A stretch of 64,000 nt of DNA from Neisseria elongata subsp. elongata (GTDB lineage: Bacteria; Pseudomonadota; Gammaproteobacteria; Burkholderiales; Neisseriaceae). Under the pieces are notes generated by a model, which saw only the letters and a list, made by a program, of their open reading frames with translations, was not told the origin of the DNA and searched no databases. Below, in pieces: positions 9,663 through 17,763 of the stretch; the first letter of the stretch is position 1, and every line of letters begins with the position of its first letter. The stretch spans positions 62,001-126,000 of the forward strand of contig NZ_FOPS01000001.1 of NCBI RefSeq assembly GCF_900113545.1, given 5' to 3'. The position numbers were made by a program, and so were the translations under genes.

Positions 9663-10172
9663 ATGAAAACACATCCAACATGGTTACTGAACCACGCCGC
9701 CGTTAAAAAAATGGGCGGTACCAACTATATTGAAATCTGCCGAGGTGGCTATGCGGGTAAGTGCTGGTGGGAAGATTCCGCGTATGTTTATTACTCACTC
9801 TGGGAAGATTTTTTCGATACCTTATCCCGCGAGTGCATACCCGGTTACGACTTTTTCGAGTTTACCGATGTCAAGCAAGCCGACAGCCTAATTTTTGCCG
9901 AACAATTATTGCGGCTGGCGGATTTGTTGCACACCGTCCGCTCGCCGCAGGATTTCGACAAACCCGAATGGTATTCCGAAAAAGCCGGCAATCGTTACAT
10001 CCATATCGGCGAAAATATAGAAACCCTGGTTTGGGAAAACAAAGACGAATACATACAGCAATTTGTCAGCAAATTTGCCCAAAGGATACAGGCTGCCGAA
10101 CATAGCTATCGGGATTTGGCCGCATGGCTGAAACAGAACAGCCGCAACGGAAATGCCATATTGGGCATGTAG
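9663..10172 (+). CDS. Uncharacterised soluble accessory protein
   Basis: This 169-residue protein has no signal peptide and no recognised domain. It is acidic and rich in aromatic residues near the N-terminus (CWWEDSAYVYYSLWEDFF), with a helical C-terminal part (YIQQFVSKFAQRIQAAEHSYRDLAAWLKQ). Size, composition and position resemble the small immunity-like proteins found in polymorphic-toxin loci, but no motif proves this. An in-frame upstream start at 9582 overlaps the previous gene; the ATG at 9663 with AGGAAG before it is preferred. It follows the preceding membrane-protein gene by 19 bases and is likely cotranscribed. Confidence 0.65.
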   Translation: MKTHPTWLLNHAAVKKMGGTNYIEICRGGYAGKCWWEDSAYVYYSLWEDFFDTLSRECIPGYDFFEFTDVKQADSLIFAEQLLRLADLLHTVRSPQDFDKPEWYSEKAGNRYIHIGENIETLVWENKDEYIQQFVSKFAQRIQAAEHSYRDLAAWLKQNSRNGNAILGM

Positions 10173-10414
10173 CCGTTTCAGACGGCCTGACGGTAGGGCG
10201 GAAATCTGTTCAGGCAATTCGAAAACTATACGGTAGAAACAAAGAAACCCATAACCCATCAGCTTTCAGGCTACCCGCCCAATGCGGCAGCATCACCACC
10301 GTTACCCACCGCTACTGCCGACAATCATATTGGCGCACGGATTCAGGCGTTTGCTGCCGCCGTATTGATGCAGGCTGCCCGCATACCCCCAAACCGACAG
10401 ACAAGGATAGTTCC

Positions 10415-11069
10415 ATGAAACTTGAAAAAATACTGCAAAAAATCGTTGCCGAGAACGAATATCCCACGTTGCTGCCATCGGCCTCACAAAACGAAACATT
10501 ACGGGAAGCCCTGTATCAAAACCGTATCTTCCTTTTTTTGGACTGGAAGGGCGAAGACGAACAAGGCCAACTTTATGAATTTGTCAATGAGCGTTTGGCA
10601 GCCTTCGGTAAAGAAGCACTGAAAGTCAAAACGGACGATTTATATAAAAAATTCAACAAAGAATTTGGTGAGGTCTGGGAAAGCGGCGACTTCATACCCT
10701 TTGCCTTCGACTATTTTCGACAGCAAACTCAAACGCCAGAAAATGCGGCTGATGCTGTTGGAAAGTGGCAGTGATGACTACACCGTATTTATTGTTCCGA
10801 GCAACGCGTGCAAAAGTTTGGAAAAAATCCAGTCTGATTTTTGGGCCTTCCAAAGCCTGAACAAAGCGGCAAATTTCATCTTATATGCAGTCGATTGCCC
10901 TGTCTGTGGCCGACCTTCGGTATGGGATTTGCCCATAAGCGAGCCGCCGCCGTACGCTGATCACGAAGCGGCATACTGCGATTCCTGTCAGCAACCCTTA
11001 TGGGATGCGGACGGTAAACTGTTTGCCGCAGTGGAAGAAACACCGCATTATGTTTCCGAACGGAATTGA
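10415..11069 (+). pseudogene. Frameshifted gene, DUF6630-like with a Cys-rich tail
   Basis: Two overlapping frames make one protein. The first runs from the ATG at 10415 (MKLEKILQKIVAENEYPTLL) and stops at 10774; the second continues from about 10718 to 11069. Removing one T from the TTTT run at 10714-10717 joins them as FDYFDSKLKRQKMRLMLLES, giving a protein of about 217 residues. The second part carries CPVCGR and CDSCQQ, a likely zinc ribbon. The LFLDWKGEDEQGQLYEFVNE segment recalls DUF6630, a match from memory only. The frameshift may be a true mutation, a phase-variable tract or a sequencing error; four Ts is short for slippage. Confidence 0.65.
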
Positions 11070-11128
11070 CGACGCAAAAAGCAGCCTGCACCCCGACAAC
11101 CAACAGATATAGACAAGGAAACCCCAAA

Positions 11129-12487
11129 ATGTCCCAAATCCATTCCAACGAAATCCTAGAAACCATCCGCATGGTGTCCGACCAAAACTTCGACGTGCGC
11201 ACCATCACCATCGGTATCGACCTGCACGACTGCATTTCGCCGGACATCGACACGCTGAACCAAAACATCTACAACAAAATCACCCGCATCGGCAAAGACC
11301 TGGTGCAGACGGCGCAGCATTTGTCGGCCAAATACGGCGTGCCGATTGTGAACCAGCGCATTTCCGTAACGCCCATCGCCCAAATCGCCGCGGCCACGGG
11401 TGCGGACAGCTACGTTTCCATCGCGCAGACGCTGGACAAGGCGGCAAAAGCCATCGGCGTATCGTTTATCGGCGGCTTTTCCGCGCTGGTGCAAAAAGGC
11501 ATGTCGCCCGCCGACCGCGTGCTGATTAACAGCATTCCCGAAGCCATGAAAACCACCGACATCGTGTGCAGCTCCATCAACATCGGCAGCACGCGCGCGG
11601 GCATCAACATGGAAGCGGTGAAACTCGCCGCCGACACGATAAAACGCACCGCCGACATCACACCCGAAGGCTTCGGCTGCGCCAAAATCGTCGTGTTCTG
11701 CAACGCGGTGGAAGACAACCCCTTCATGGCGGGCGCGTTCCACGGCTCGGGCGAAGCGGACGCAATTATCAACGTGGGCGTGTCCGGCCCCGGCGTGGTG
11801 CAGGCTGCCTTGAAAGACTGCGACAGCCAAAACCTGACCGAAATCGCCGAAATCGTGAAGAAAACCGCGTTCAAAATCACGCGCGTTGGCGAACTCATCG
11901 GGCAGGAAGCGGCGAAAATGCTGGGCATCCCGTTCGGCATTTTGGATTTGTCGCTCGCGCCCACGCCCGCCGTCGGCGATTCCGTCGCCCGCATTTTGGA
12001 AGCCATGGGCCTGACCGTCTGCGGCACGCACGGCACCACCGCCGCACTCGCGCTGTTGAACGACGCAGTGAAAAAAGGCGGCATGATGGCGTCGTCCGCC
12101 GTGGGCGGGCTGAGCGGCGCGTTCATCCCCGTGTCGGAAGACGAAGGCATGATTGCGGCGGCGGAAAGCGGCATCCTGACGCTGGACAAACTGGAAGCCA
12201 TGACCGCCGTGTGCTCCGTGGGTCTGGACATGGTGGCCGTGCCGGGCGACACCTCCGCCGCCACGATTGCCGGCATCATTGCCGACGAAGCCGCCATCGG
12301 CATGATTAACAGCAAAACCACCGCCGTGCGCATCATCCCCGTTACCGGCAAAGGCGTGGGCGAAAGCGTGGATTTCGGCGGCCTGTTGGGCTACGCGCCG
12401 ATTATGCCCGTGAAGGAAGGAAGCTGCGAAGTGTTCGTGAACCGCGGCGGACGCATTCCCGCACCGGTGCAGTCGATGAAGAACTGA
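11129..12487 (+). CDS. UPF0210 (DUF711/PFL-like) family protein
   Basis: This 452-residue cytosolic protein belongs to UPF0210/DUF711, whose structures show a fold related to pyruvate formate-lyase and ribonucleotide-reductase barrels. No reaction is established. Conserved parts include [53 protein letters not shown] and [21 protein letters not shown]. The ATG at 11129 is preceded by AAGGAAA; an in-frame start at 11066 overlaps the previous gene. The usual upstream neighbour is the ACT gene, now 2 kb away. The adjacency implies that the ACT domain regulates this protein, which is inference from conserved context. Confidence 0.9.
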   Translation: MSQIHSNEILETIRMVSDQNFDVRTITIGIDLHDCISPDIDTLNQNIYNKITRIGKDLVQTAQHLSAKYGVPIVNQRISVTPIAQIAAATGADSYVSIAQTLDKAAKAIGVSFIGGFSALVQKGMSPADRVLINSIPEAMKTTDIVCSSINIGSTRAGINMEAVKLAADTIKRTADITPEGFGCAKIVVFCNAVEDNPFMAGAFHGSGEADAIINVGVSGPGVVQAALKDCDSQNLTEIAEIVKKTAFKITRVGELIGQEAAKMLGIPFGILDLSLAPTPAVGDSVARILEAMGLTVCGTHGTTAALALLNDAVKKGGMMASSAVGGLSGAFIPVSEDEGMIAAAESGILTLDKLEAMTAVCSVGLDMVAVPGDTSAATIAGIIADEAAIGMINSKTTAVRIIPVTGKGVGESVDFGGLLGYAPIMPVKEGSCEVFVNRGGRIPAPVQSMKN

Positions 12488-12545
12488 CGGGGTGCAGGCT
12501 GCTTTTTCAGACGGCCTGAAATAGGGTTTTGACGGAGGGTGAAAT

Positions 12546-12965
12546 ATGGCGAAATCTCGTAGTGTTCAGGAACAGAACCGTTTGCAGAAAGAAGCCGTGC
12601 TGAATGAAGCGTGTTATTGGCGCGAACATCCGCAAAAAATCCCACCGCTGGTGCAAACGCTGATAGCGCAGAAAAATATCGATTTGCAGACTTGTATTTT
12701 CCATGATTTGTACGATAGCGAAAGCATGGGCGGGAATTGGATTTCCGGCGTGGTCATGACAGCCGATTACCGCGTGTTTGATTTTGAAATAGAATACGAT
12801 GATTTCGCCGCCAAGCGTTTTGTTTCCCTGCGTTGGAGCGATGTTACCGCGCAAACGAATTTCAGCGCGCGCAACAAAGGCTTCGGCAAGGGCAAAGGCT
12901 GTTTGATGAAGGAAGTGCTACAAGAATTGAACGGCCTGCCGCCAAGCGGACGGCAGGCCGTCTGA
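12546..12965 (+). CDS. Uncharacterised protein ending in a DUS-encoded stop
   Basis: This soluble 139-residue protein matches no family I recognise. It has a charged N-terminal helix (SVQEQNRLQKEAVLNEACYW) and a central strand region (GGNWISGVVMTADYRVFDFEIEYDDF). The RBS GGAGG lies just before the ATG. The last codons GCC GTC TGA are part of an AG-DUS, so the uptake sequence supplies the end Ala-Val-stop. The next gene starts 11 bases later, so the two are probably cotranscribed. Confidence 0.65.
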   Translation: MAKSRSVQEQNRLQKEAVLNEACYWREHPQKIPPLVQTLIAQKNIDLQTCIFHDLYDSESMGGNWISGVVMTADYRVFDFEIEYDDFAAKRFVSLRWSDVTAQTNFSARNKGFGKGKGCLMKEVLQELNGLPPSGRQAV

Positions 12966-12976
12966 AAGGGCAAAAC

Positions 12977-13456
12977 ATGGATTTCAACCAAACCGCAAGA
13001 GATACCCTGACGCAAGTCCAGTCCGAGCTGGCGCAAGGCAAAGCCGAAATTTCGTGGGCAGTTTACGAACCGATTGCTGATCTTGACGCCTATCGGAAGT
13101 GGATAAAAAAACAATTCGGCTGGCAAGCCTATTTTATGGCGGTAATGAAGGCGTTGCTGCTGGCCTTTATTTCCGTGGCTTTGGGTTTGAATGCTTTGGG
13201 AAATATTGGCGGTGTCATCGCGCTGGTTGCAGCGGCTGCCGTCGGGATATGGTTGATGTGGCAAAACGGCAAAGAGCGGGCAAAAGCGGAAAAGATATTA
13301 AATAGGGAATACTTTGAATACCGCATATGCGCGAATTTTAAAAAGCGGTATTTCTTGGCCATTTTTGAGGGCAAAGTAAACAAACGTGTGAAATTCCATG
13401 ATAAGAACGATTGGACGCTGCCTTGCCCTTGCCGCCGCGCTCCAGAATGCGCCTGA
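12977..13456 (+). CDS. Uncharacterised protein with two TM segments
   Basis: This 159-residue protein has a soluble helical start (MDFNQTARDTLTQVQSELAQ), two hydrophobic segments around residues 55-90 (FMAVMKALLLAFISVALGLNALG and VIALVAAAAVGIWLMW) and a basic tail. The last 15 residues (TLPCPCRRAPECA) look unnatural and overlap the next frame, so a frameshift joining this gene to the one at 13398 is possible. The ATG at 12977 was chosen because it lies just behind the preceding stop; a longer in-frame start at 12833 overlaps the upstream gene. Confidence 0.6.
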   Translation: MDFNQTARDTLTQVQSELAQGKAEISWAVYEPIADLDAYRKWIKKQFGWQAYFMAVMKALLLAFISVALGLNALGNIGGVIALVAAAAVGIWLMWQNGKERAKAEKILNREYFEYRICANFKKRYFLAIFEGKVNKRVKFHDKNDWTLPCPCRRAPECA

Positions 13457-13664
13457 CTTTGTATTGCTGGAACAAGTTTTCGCGCCCGAAGCCGATATTT
13501 TCTGTTTCGCATTCCTGCCCGTGCAGAAACCCTTCCGCCTCAAATGCGATTTGGTTTACGGGCAGATTATCAGCAGCAGCGAACATTGGACAGCTGCCGA
13601 AACTGCGGCATTGGAAGCGGCGGTAAACCGTATCGCAGAAAAAATGTTTCAGACGGCTAGATGA
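13398..13664 (+). CDS. Small overlapping gene, or C-terminal part of the preceding gene
   Basis: This 88-residue frame (MIRTIGRCLALAAALQNAPD...EKMFQTAR) has believable protein composition. It has a strand-rich middle (FVLLEQVFAPEADIFCFAFLP) and an amphipathic C-terminal helix (TAAETAALEAAVNRIAEKMF). It overlaps the preceding gene by 59 bases in another frame and has no good RBS. Either translation is coupled or an indel has split a longer gene. Family not recognised. Confidence 0.45.
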   Translation: MIRTIGRCLALAAALQNAPDFVLLEQVFAPEADIFCFAFLPVQKPFRLKCDLVYGQIISSSEHWTAAETAALEAAVNRIAEKMFQTAR

Positions 13665-13705
13665 TAAAAGGCCGTCTGAAAAGCTTTTTTTGGAAAGGTG
13701 AGTGA

Positions 13706-14128
13706 ATGAAAAAGATTTTATTATTTGCGGCGGCCGCATCCATATCTGCCGCGTCTGCCGCCGGCCTGTCTTTTCAGGATTTGAAAAAACTGGAAACAGT
13801 AGACGGCTATACGGCTTACGGTATGCAGTCCGAACTCACGCAGGAAGCCTATATTTTGGTGGACGGCGGAGAAAAAGACGGACAAATCGCCTCCATCAAT
13901 CTAAACAGCGTATTGGGCGGAGAAGCGGGATTTGCCATAGTGAAGGGCAAGACGCTGGCGGAATATGCGGATAACAGCGATCGGGCAGAGTTTTATCAAA
14001 CCCAATGCGCCGATAAAACCGTCCGCAGAATGAATGCGCCCAATCAAGCATTGGGTGCACCCATCCCCTTTGCCAAGCTCAATGGTGTCGGCAAAGTGGC
14101 GGCCGATTATTCGTGTTTGGGAAAATAG
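13706..14128 (+). CDS. Secreted protein, paralog 1 of a three-gene tandem family
   Basis: This 140-residue protein has a cleavable signal peptide (MKKILLFAAAASISAASAAG) and a mature domain shared with the next two genes. The shared pattern is FQDLKKLETVDGYTAYG, then YILVDGGEKDGQIASI, GFAIVKGKTLAEYADN, FYQTQCADKTVRRMN and AKLNGVGKVAA with a Cys near the end. Two cysteines common to all three (in QCADK and near the C-terminus) could form one disulfide in the periplasm. I do not recognise the family. A DUS lies just upstream and a DUS pair follows. Confidence 0.75.
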   Translation: MKKILLFAAAASISAASAAGLSFQDLKKLETVDGYTAYGMQSELTQEAYILVDGGEKDGQIASINLNSVLGGEAGFAIVKGKTLAEYADNSDRAEFYQTQCADKTVRRMNAPNQALGAPIPFAKLNGVGKVAADYSCLGK

Positions 14129-14181
14129 GCTGAAAAAGCCTGAAAAACCAAAACGGGATTTTTTATTTTGTTAAAATCCGA

Positions 14182-14227
14182 TTTTCAGACGGCCTGTTTC
14201 CTGACGGGAATGCAGGCCGTCTGAAAA
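14182..14227. repeat. Outward DUS pair between paralogs 1 and 2
   Basis: TTTTCAGACGGCCTG and CAGGCCGTCTGAAAA flank a 17-base spacer. The preceding TTTTGTTAAAAT box is also found after paralog 2, so the spacer was probably duplicated along with the gene. It may act as a terminator. Confidence 0.7.
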
Positions 14228-14258
14228 CAAACATACTTTCAAAGCAGAAAAGGCAAAT

Positions 14259-14717
14259 ATGAACAAATTTTTAATATGCACCCTGCTGTGCGCACTGGCT
14301 CCCGCTGCGTTTGCCGCAGAACCCTCTTTTCAAAATTTGAAAAAGCTCGACACCGTAGACGGCTATACAACTTACGGTGCGGAATCTAAGAGTGGGGATG
14401 AATTCTATATTTTTGTGGACGGCGGTAAAAAAGACGGCCAAATCGCTTCCATCAATCTAGTGAGTGTGTTTGGCGGCTATCCCGGATTTGCCGTAGTGCA
14501 GGGTAAAACTTTGGCAGATTATTTCGGTAACCGAGATAAAGCAGAGGTTTATCACAGCCAGTGCGCCGATAAAACCGTCCGCAAATTGGATACCGCCAAT
14601 AAAGTATTGGGCGAAGCCGTTCCGATTGCCAAGCTCAACGGTGTCGGCAAAATGGCTGCCCATATTTCGTGTATGGCTGAAGAAAGCTATAAGAAAAATC
14701 AAGAAAACAAAAAATAA
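14259..14717 (+). CDS. Secreted protein, paralog 2 of a three-gene tandem family
   Basis: This 152-residue protein has a signal peptide ending FAAEP and the same domain as its neighbours. It shares FQNLKKLDTVDGYTTYG, FYIFVDGGKKDGQIASI, GFAVVQGKTLADY, QCADKTVRKLD and AKLNGVGKMAA. The C-terminal tail SYKKNQENKK is Lys-rich and absent from paralog 1. The close identity at conserved positions, with variable loops between (SKSGDE), suggests duplication followed by diversification. The gene has its own RBS (AAAGG region), and DUS pairs lie on either side. Function unknown. Confidence 0.75.
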   Translation: MNKFLICTLLCALAPAAFAAEPSFQNLKKLDTVDGYTTYGAESKSGDEFYIFVDGGKKDGQIASINLVSVFGGYPGFAVVQGKTLADYFGNRDKAEVYHSQCADKTVRKLDTANKVLGEAVPIAKLNGVGKMAAHISCMAEESYKKNQENKK

Positions 14718-14742
14718 GATTATTTGTTTTGTTAAAATTCCG

Positions 14743-14779
14743 TTTTCAGACGGCCTCTGCCAAACCGGCCGTCTGAAAA
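14743..14779. repeat. Outward DUS pair between paralogs 2 and 3
   Basis: TTTTCAGACGGCC and GGCCGTCTGAAAA lie around an 11-base spacer, preceded by TTTTGTTAAAAT as after paralog 1. Confidence 0.7.
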
Positions 14780-14809
14780 TAAAGATATTGAAAACCGCAA
14801 GGAAAAAAA

Positions 14810-15271
14810 ATGAAAAAAACACTGATGTATACCCTGTTGTTGGCACTGACCCCGGCTGCATTTGCCGCAGAGCCTGCATTTAAAGACATGAAAGAACTGG
14901 AAGCAGTAAACGGCTATATGCTGTACGGCTCGGATTACGATGATTTGGACAAAGCCTACATCTTCGTAGACGGTGGCAAAAAAGACAAAAAAATCGCTTC
15001 TATCAGCATGGCGGCCACTTATCAAACCGGTGCGGGTTTTGCCGTAACCCCTGCAAAAACATTGGGCGAATATTTGAAAAATGCTGACAAGGCCGAGTTT
15101 TATCAAACCCAATGCGCCGAGCAGACCGTACGGAAAATGGATCTGAAAAAGAAAGTAATCGGCGAACCTGTTCCATTCTCCAAACTCAACGGCGTAACCA
15201 AAGCGGCGGCAGGCGTATCTTGCCTGGTGGAAGCCGGTCAGAAAGAGGCTATGGAAAACGCCAAAAAATAA
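14810..15271 (+). CDS. Secreted protein, paralog 3 of a three-gene tandem family
   Basis: This 153-residue protein has a signal peptide very similar to that of paralog 2 (LALTPAAFAAEP). Its mature domain is the most divergent of the three: FKDMKELEAVNGYMLYG, AYIFVDGGKKDKKIASI, GFAVTPAKTLGEYLKN, QCAEQTVRKMD and SKLNGVTKAAA with a C-terminal Cys. GG in the VDGG motif and both Cys are kept. The tail is charged (EAGQKEAMENAKK). The AAGGA RBS is clear. It precedes trpA by 70 bases with a DUS pair between them. Function unknown. Confidence 0.75.
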   Translation: MKKTLMYTLLLALTPAAFAAEPAFKDMKELEAVNGYMLYGSDYDDLDKAYIFVDGGKKDKKIASISMAATYQTGAGFAVTPAKTLGEYLKNADKAEFYQTQCAEQTVRKMDLKKKVIGEPVPFSKLNGVTKAAAGVSCLVEAGQKEAMENAKK

Positions 15272-15274
15272 ACA

Positions 15275-15314
15275 TTCAGACGGCCTGTTTCCAAAGGAAT
15301 GCAGGCCGTCTGAA
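15275..15314. repeat. DUS pair between paralog 3 and trpA
   Basis: TTCAGACGGCCTG and CAGGCCGTCTGAA flank TTTCCAAAGGAATG. This is near-identical in layout to the 14182-14227 spacer and may act as a terminator. Confidence 0.7.
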
Positions 15315-15341
15315 AACCGACCAACTCCAAAAGAGTAAAAC

Positions 15342-16133
15342 ATGAGCAGAATCACCACCGCCTTTCAAAAACTCAACGGCAGAAAAGCCCTGATTCCCTA
15401 CATCACCGCCGGCGATCCGAACCTTGAAACCACATTGGAAACCATGCACGAAATGGCCGCCAACGGCGCGGACATCATCGAACTGGGCATCCCGTTTTCC
15501 GACCCGATGGCCGACGGCCCCGTTATCCAGCGCGCTGCCGAACGCGCCCTGGCAAACGGCGTCAGCCTGAAAAACGTATTGGAAACCGTGCGCCGTTTCC
15601 GCGAACGCGACGACGACACCCCCGTCGTCCTGATGGGCTACCTGAATCCGATACACAAAATGGGCAATGCAGAGTTTGCGCGTGCCGCCGCCGAGGCGGG
15701 CGTGGACGGCGTGCTCACCGTGGACAATCCCGTTGAAACCATTTCCCCGCTGCAACAAGAACTGCAGAAACACGGCTTGGATGCCATCTTCCTCGTCGCC
15801 CCGACCACCAGCGAAGAGCGGATGGCCGAAATCGGCAGGCTCGCCAGCGGCTTTGTCTATTATGTGTCGCTCAAAGGCGTAACCGGTTCCGCACAGCTGA
15901 ATACCGATGAAGTAGCAGCCAAAATCGCCGTCCTGCGACGCCACATCAGCCTGCCGATAGGCGTGGGCTTCGGTATTTCCGATGCCGAAAGCGCGCGTAA
16001 AATCGGCGCGGTAGCCGATGCCGTCATCGTCGGCAGCCGCATCGTGAAAGAAATCGAAAACAACGCCGGAAGCGAAGCAAAAGCCGTCGGCGCACTGGTA
16101 AAAAGCCTGAAACAGGCGGTTGAGGCCGTCTGA
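15342..16133 (+). CDS. trpA: Tryptophan synthase alpha subunit
   Basis: The alpha subunit cleaves indole-3-glycerol phosphate to indole for the TrpB partner. It has 263 residues. The catalytic acids are in IIELGIPFSDPMADGP (Glu47, Asp58), and the TIM-barrel phosphate site is VGFGISDAESAR and VGSRIVKEI. The gene is separate from trpB, as in Neisseria generally. The last codons (GAG GCC GTC TGA) fall inside an AG-DUS, so the stop codon is part of the uptake sequence. The next gene starts 34 bases on. Confidence 0.96.
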   Translation: MSRITTAFQKLNGRKALIPYITAGDPNLETTLETMHEMAANGADIIELGIPFSDPMADGPVIQRAAERALANGVSLKNVLETVRRFRERDDDTPVVLMGYLNPIHKMGNAEFARAAAEAGVDGVLTVDNPVETISPLQQELQKHGLDAIFLVAPTTSEERMAEIGRLASGFVYYVSLKGVTGSAQLNTDEVAAKIAVLRRHISLPIGVGFGISDAESARKIGAVADAVIVGSRIVKEIENNAGSEAKAVGALVKSLKQAVEAV

Positions 16134-16167
16134 AAGGGCAGGGCGGCACAGTTCGGAAACATGAAAC

Positions 16168-16401
16168 ATGACGCACGATGAATTGATGGATTTGGCCGAA
16201 CGCATCCTGACGGAAGAAGACGATGAAGTCCTGAGCGGTTTGATGGAACAATTCGACCGCAACGTTCCCCATCCCGAAGGCAGCAGCCTGTTTTTCTACC
16301 CCGAAGGCTGGAACGCCCGCAACGGCGGTTTGGCCGGCTACGCGCCGACTGCGGAAGAGGTGGTCGATACCTGTTTGGCCTACCGTCCGATTTGCCTGTA
16401 A
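16168..16401 (+). CDS. Colicin/pyocin-type nuclease immunity-like protein
   Basis: This acidic 77-residue protein resembles the immunity proteins of nuclease colicins (Im2, Im9 and pyocin S immunities). The match runs from THDELMDLAERILTE through LSGLMEQFDR to the hallmark HPEGSSLFFYPE, and on to TAEEVVDTCLAYRP. The HPxGSxLxxYP motif is the nuclease-binding helix region of that family. No colicin-type nuclease gene lies nearby. It sits between trpA and accD, probably in the same transcript. The similarity is recalled from family knowledge and is fairly strong; activity is inferred. Confidence 0.75.
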   Translation: MTHDELMDLAERILTEEDDEVLSGLMEQFDRNVPHPEGSSLFFYPEGWNARNGGLAGYAPTAEEVVDTCLAYRPICL

Positions 16402-16498
16402 ACGGCACCGCCCATGCCGAAAAAACTGCCGTTTCATCGGCGCAAAACTTGCCTAAACAGCCGCCATTGGCTACCATGTGCGGCTTGAATTCTCCTCC

Positions 16499-16518
16499 GG
16501 CCCGCATTGCGGCGGGCC
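16499..16518. other. GC-rich hairpin upstream of accD
   Basis: GGCCCGC and GCGGGCC pair around a 6-base loop, with no T run after them. The hairpin lies 63 bases before accD in the putative leader. Its role is unclear; it could be an attenuator-like structure or a weak terminator. Confidence 0.35.
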
Positions 16519-16580
16519 GTATTCCGAATCATCTAAACTTTCAGCCGGATATCGAGGCCGTCTGAAAAACGGAGCAAACC

Positions 16581-17450
16581 ATGAGTTGGTTAGACAAAAT
16601 CCTCCCGCCGAAAATCAAACGCGAAGGCAAAGGCGAGTCCGCCGTGCCCGAAGGCCTGTGGCACAAATGCCCGGCCTGTTCCGCCACGGTTTACGCCACC
16701 GAGTTGCAGCAAAACGCAAAAGTCTGCCCGAAGTGCAACCACCACAACGCCATGTCGGCGCGCGAACGGCTTGATCTGCTGCTCGACGAAGAAGGCCGCG
16801 AGGAAATCGGCGACAATGTGAAGCCGACCGACATCCTGAAGTTCAAAGACAGCAAAAAATACCCCGAACGTCTGACCGCCGCGAAAAAAGCCACCGGCGA
16901 AGACGACGCGCTGGTGGTGATGAAGGGAAAAATGAACGGCCTGCCGGTCGTCATTGCCGCATTTGAATTCCGCTTCATCGGCGGTTCGATGGGTTCCGTA
17001 GTGGGCGAACGCTTCGTCAAAGGCGTGCGCCGTGCAGTGGCCGACAACTGCACCTTTATCTGCGTGGCCGCATCGGGCGGTGCGCGGATGCAGGAAGGCC
17101 TGAATTCTTTAATGCAGATGACCAAAACCAGTGCCGCCCTGCACCTGTTGAACGAAAAAGGCCTGCCGTTCATCTCCGTACTCACCGACCCGACCATGGG
17201 CGGCGTTTCCGCCAGCTTCGCCTTTTTGGGCGACATCGTGGTGGCCGAACCGAATGCCTTAATCGGCTTTGCCGGCCCGCGCGTGATTGAGCAGACCGTA
17301 CGCGAAACCCTGCCCGAAGGTTTCCAACGTGCTGAATTCCTGTTGGAAAAAGGCGCAATCGATCAAATTACCGACCGCCGCGAAATGAAAGAACGCTTGA
17401 GCGCATTGATTACCCTGCTGCGCCGTGAAGATCCCGTGGTGGCCGCCTAA
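16581..17450 (+). CDS. accD: Acetyl-CoA carboxylase carboxyltransferase beta subunit
   Basis: The beta subunit transfers the carboxyl group from biotin to acetyl-CoA, the first committed step of fatty-acid synthesis, together with AccA. It has 289 residues. The N-terminal zinc ribbon is CPAC and CPKC ([10 protein letters not shown], then VCPKCNHH). The crotonase-like core includes [11 protein letters not shown] and [15 protein letters not shown], then [24 protein letters not shown] lies just before the start. Part of the 3' end is duplicated downstream at 17635. Confidence 0.96.
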   Translation: MSWLDKILPPKIKREGKGESAVPEGLWHKCPACSATVYATELQQNAKVCPKCNHHNAMSARERLDLLLDEEGREEIGDNVKPTDILKFKDSKKYPERLTAAKKATGEDDALVVMKGKMNGLPVVIAAFEFRFIGGSMGSVVGERFVKGVRRAVADNCTFICVAASGGARMQEGLNSLMQMTKTSAALHLLNEKGLPFISVLTDPTMGGVSASFAFLGDIVVAEPNALIGFAGPRVIEQTVRETLPEGFQRAEFLLEKGAIDQITDRREMKERLSALITLLRREDPVVAA

Positions 17451-17468
17451 GCGGCTTGAAACTCAATT

Positions 17469-17514
17469 AAAAGGCCGTCTAAAAACCTGTTTTCGGTTTT
17501 TCAGACGGCCTTTT
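17469..17514 (+). terminator. DUS-pair terminator after accD
   Basis: AAAGGCCGTCTAAAAACC (one mismatch to DUS) pairs with GGTTTTTCAGACGGCCTTTT 19 bases after the accD stop codon. Confidence 0.75.
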
Positions 17515-17634
17515 GGGTATTGGGCAGGCTATTTCAATACTGCCCGCACATTTGCAATGATTTTGCCCATTGCGGTGTATTACATACGCTGTTCGATTGC
17601 GGCGGTGTACGTTGTGGAAGGCAAGAACCGTGAT

Positions 17635-17748
17635 GCGCATTGATTACCCTGTTGTGCCGTGAAGAACCTGCGGTTACTGCCTAAGCGGGTTGCAATCCAA
17701 TTTAAAGGCCGTCTGAAAACCTGTTTTTGGGTTTTCAGACGGCCTTTT
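17635..17748 (+). repeat. Degenerate duplicate of the accD 3' end and terminator
   Basis: Bases 17635-17748 repeat 17401-17514. The coding tail (GCGCATTGATTACCCTG...), stop codon TAA, GCGG(C/G)TTG spacer and DUS pair all recur, with roughly 85% identity by eye. The 120 bases between carry no gene that I can see. It is a non-coding remnant of a local duplication or a DUS-mediated recombination event. The region 17451-17763 holds nothing else. Confidence 0.75.
17704..17748 (-). terminator. DUS-pair terminator after proS
   Basis: AAAGGCCGTCTGAAAACC pairs with GGTTTTCAGACGGCCTTT, ending 16 bases from the proS stop codon. This hairpin is the terminator half of the accD duplicate, reused by proS. 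Confidence 0.7.
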
Positions 17749-17763
17749 TGTCATTTGCCGATA

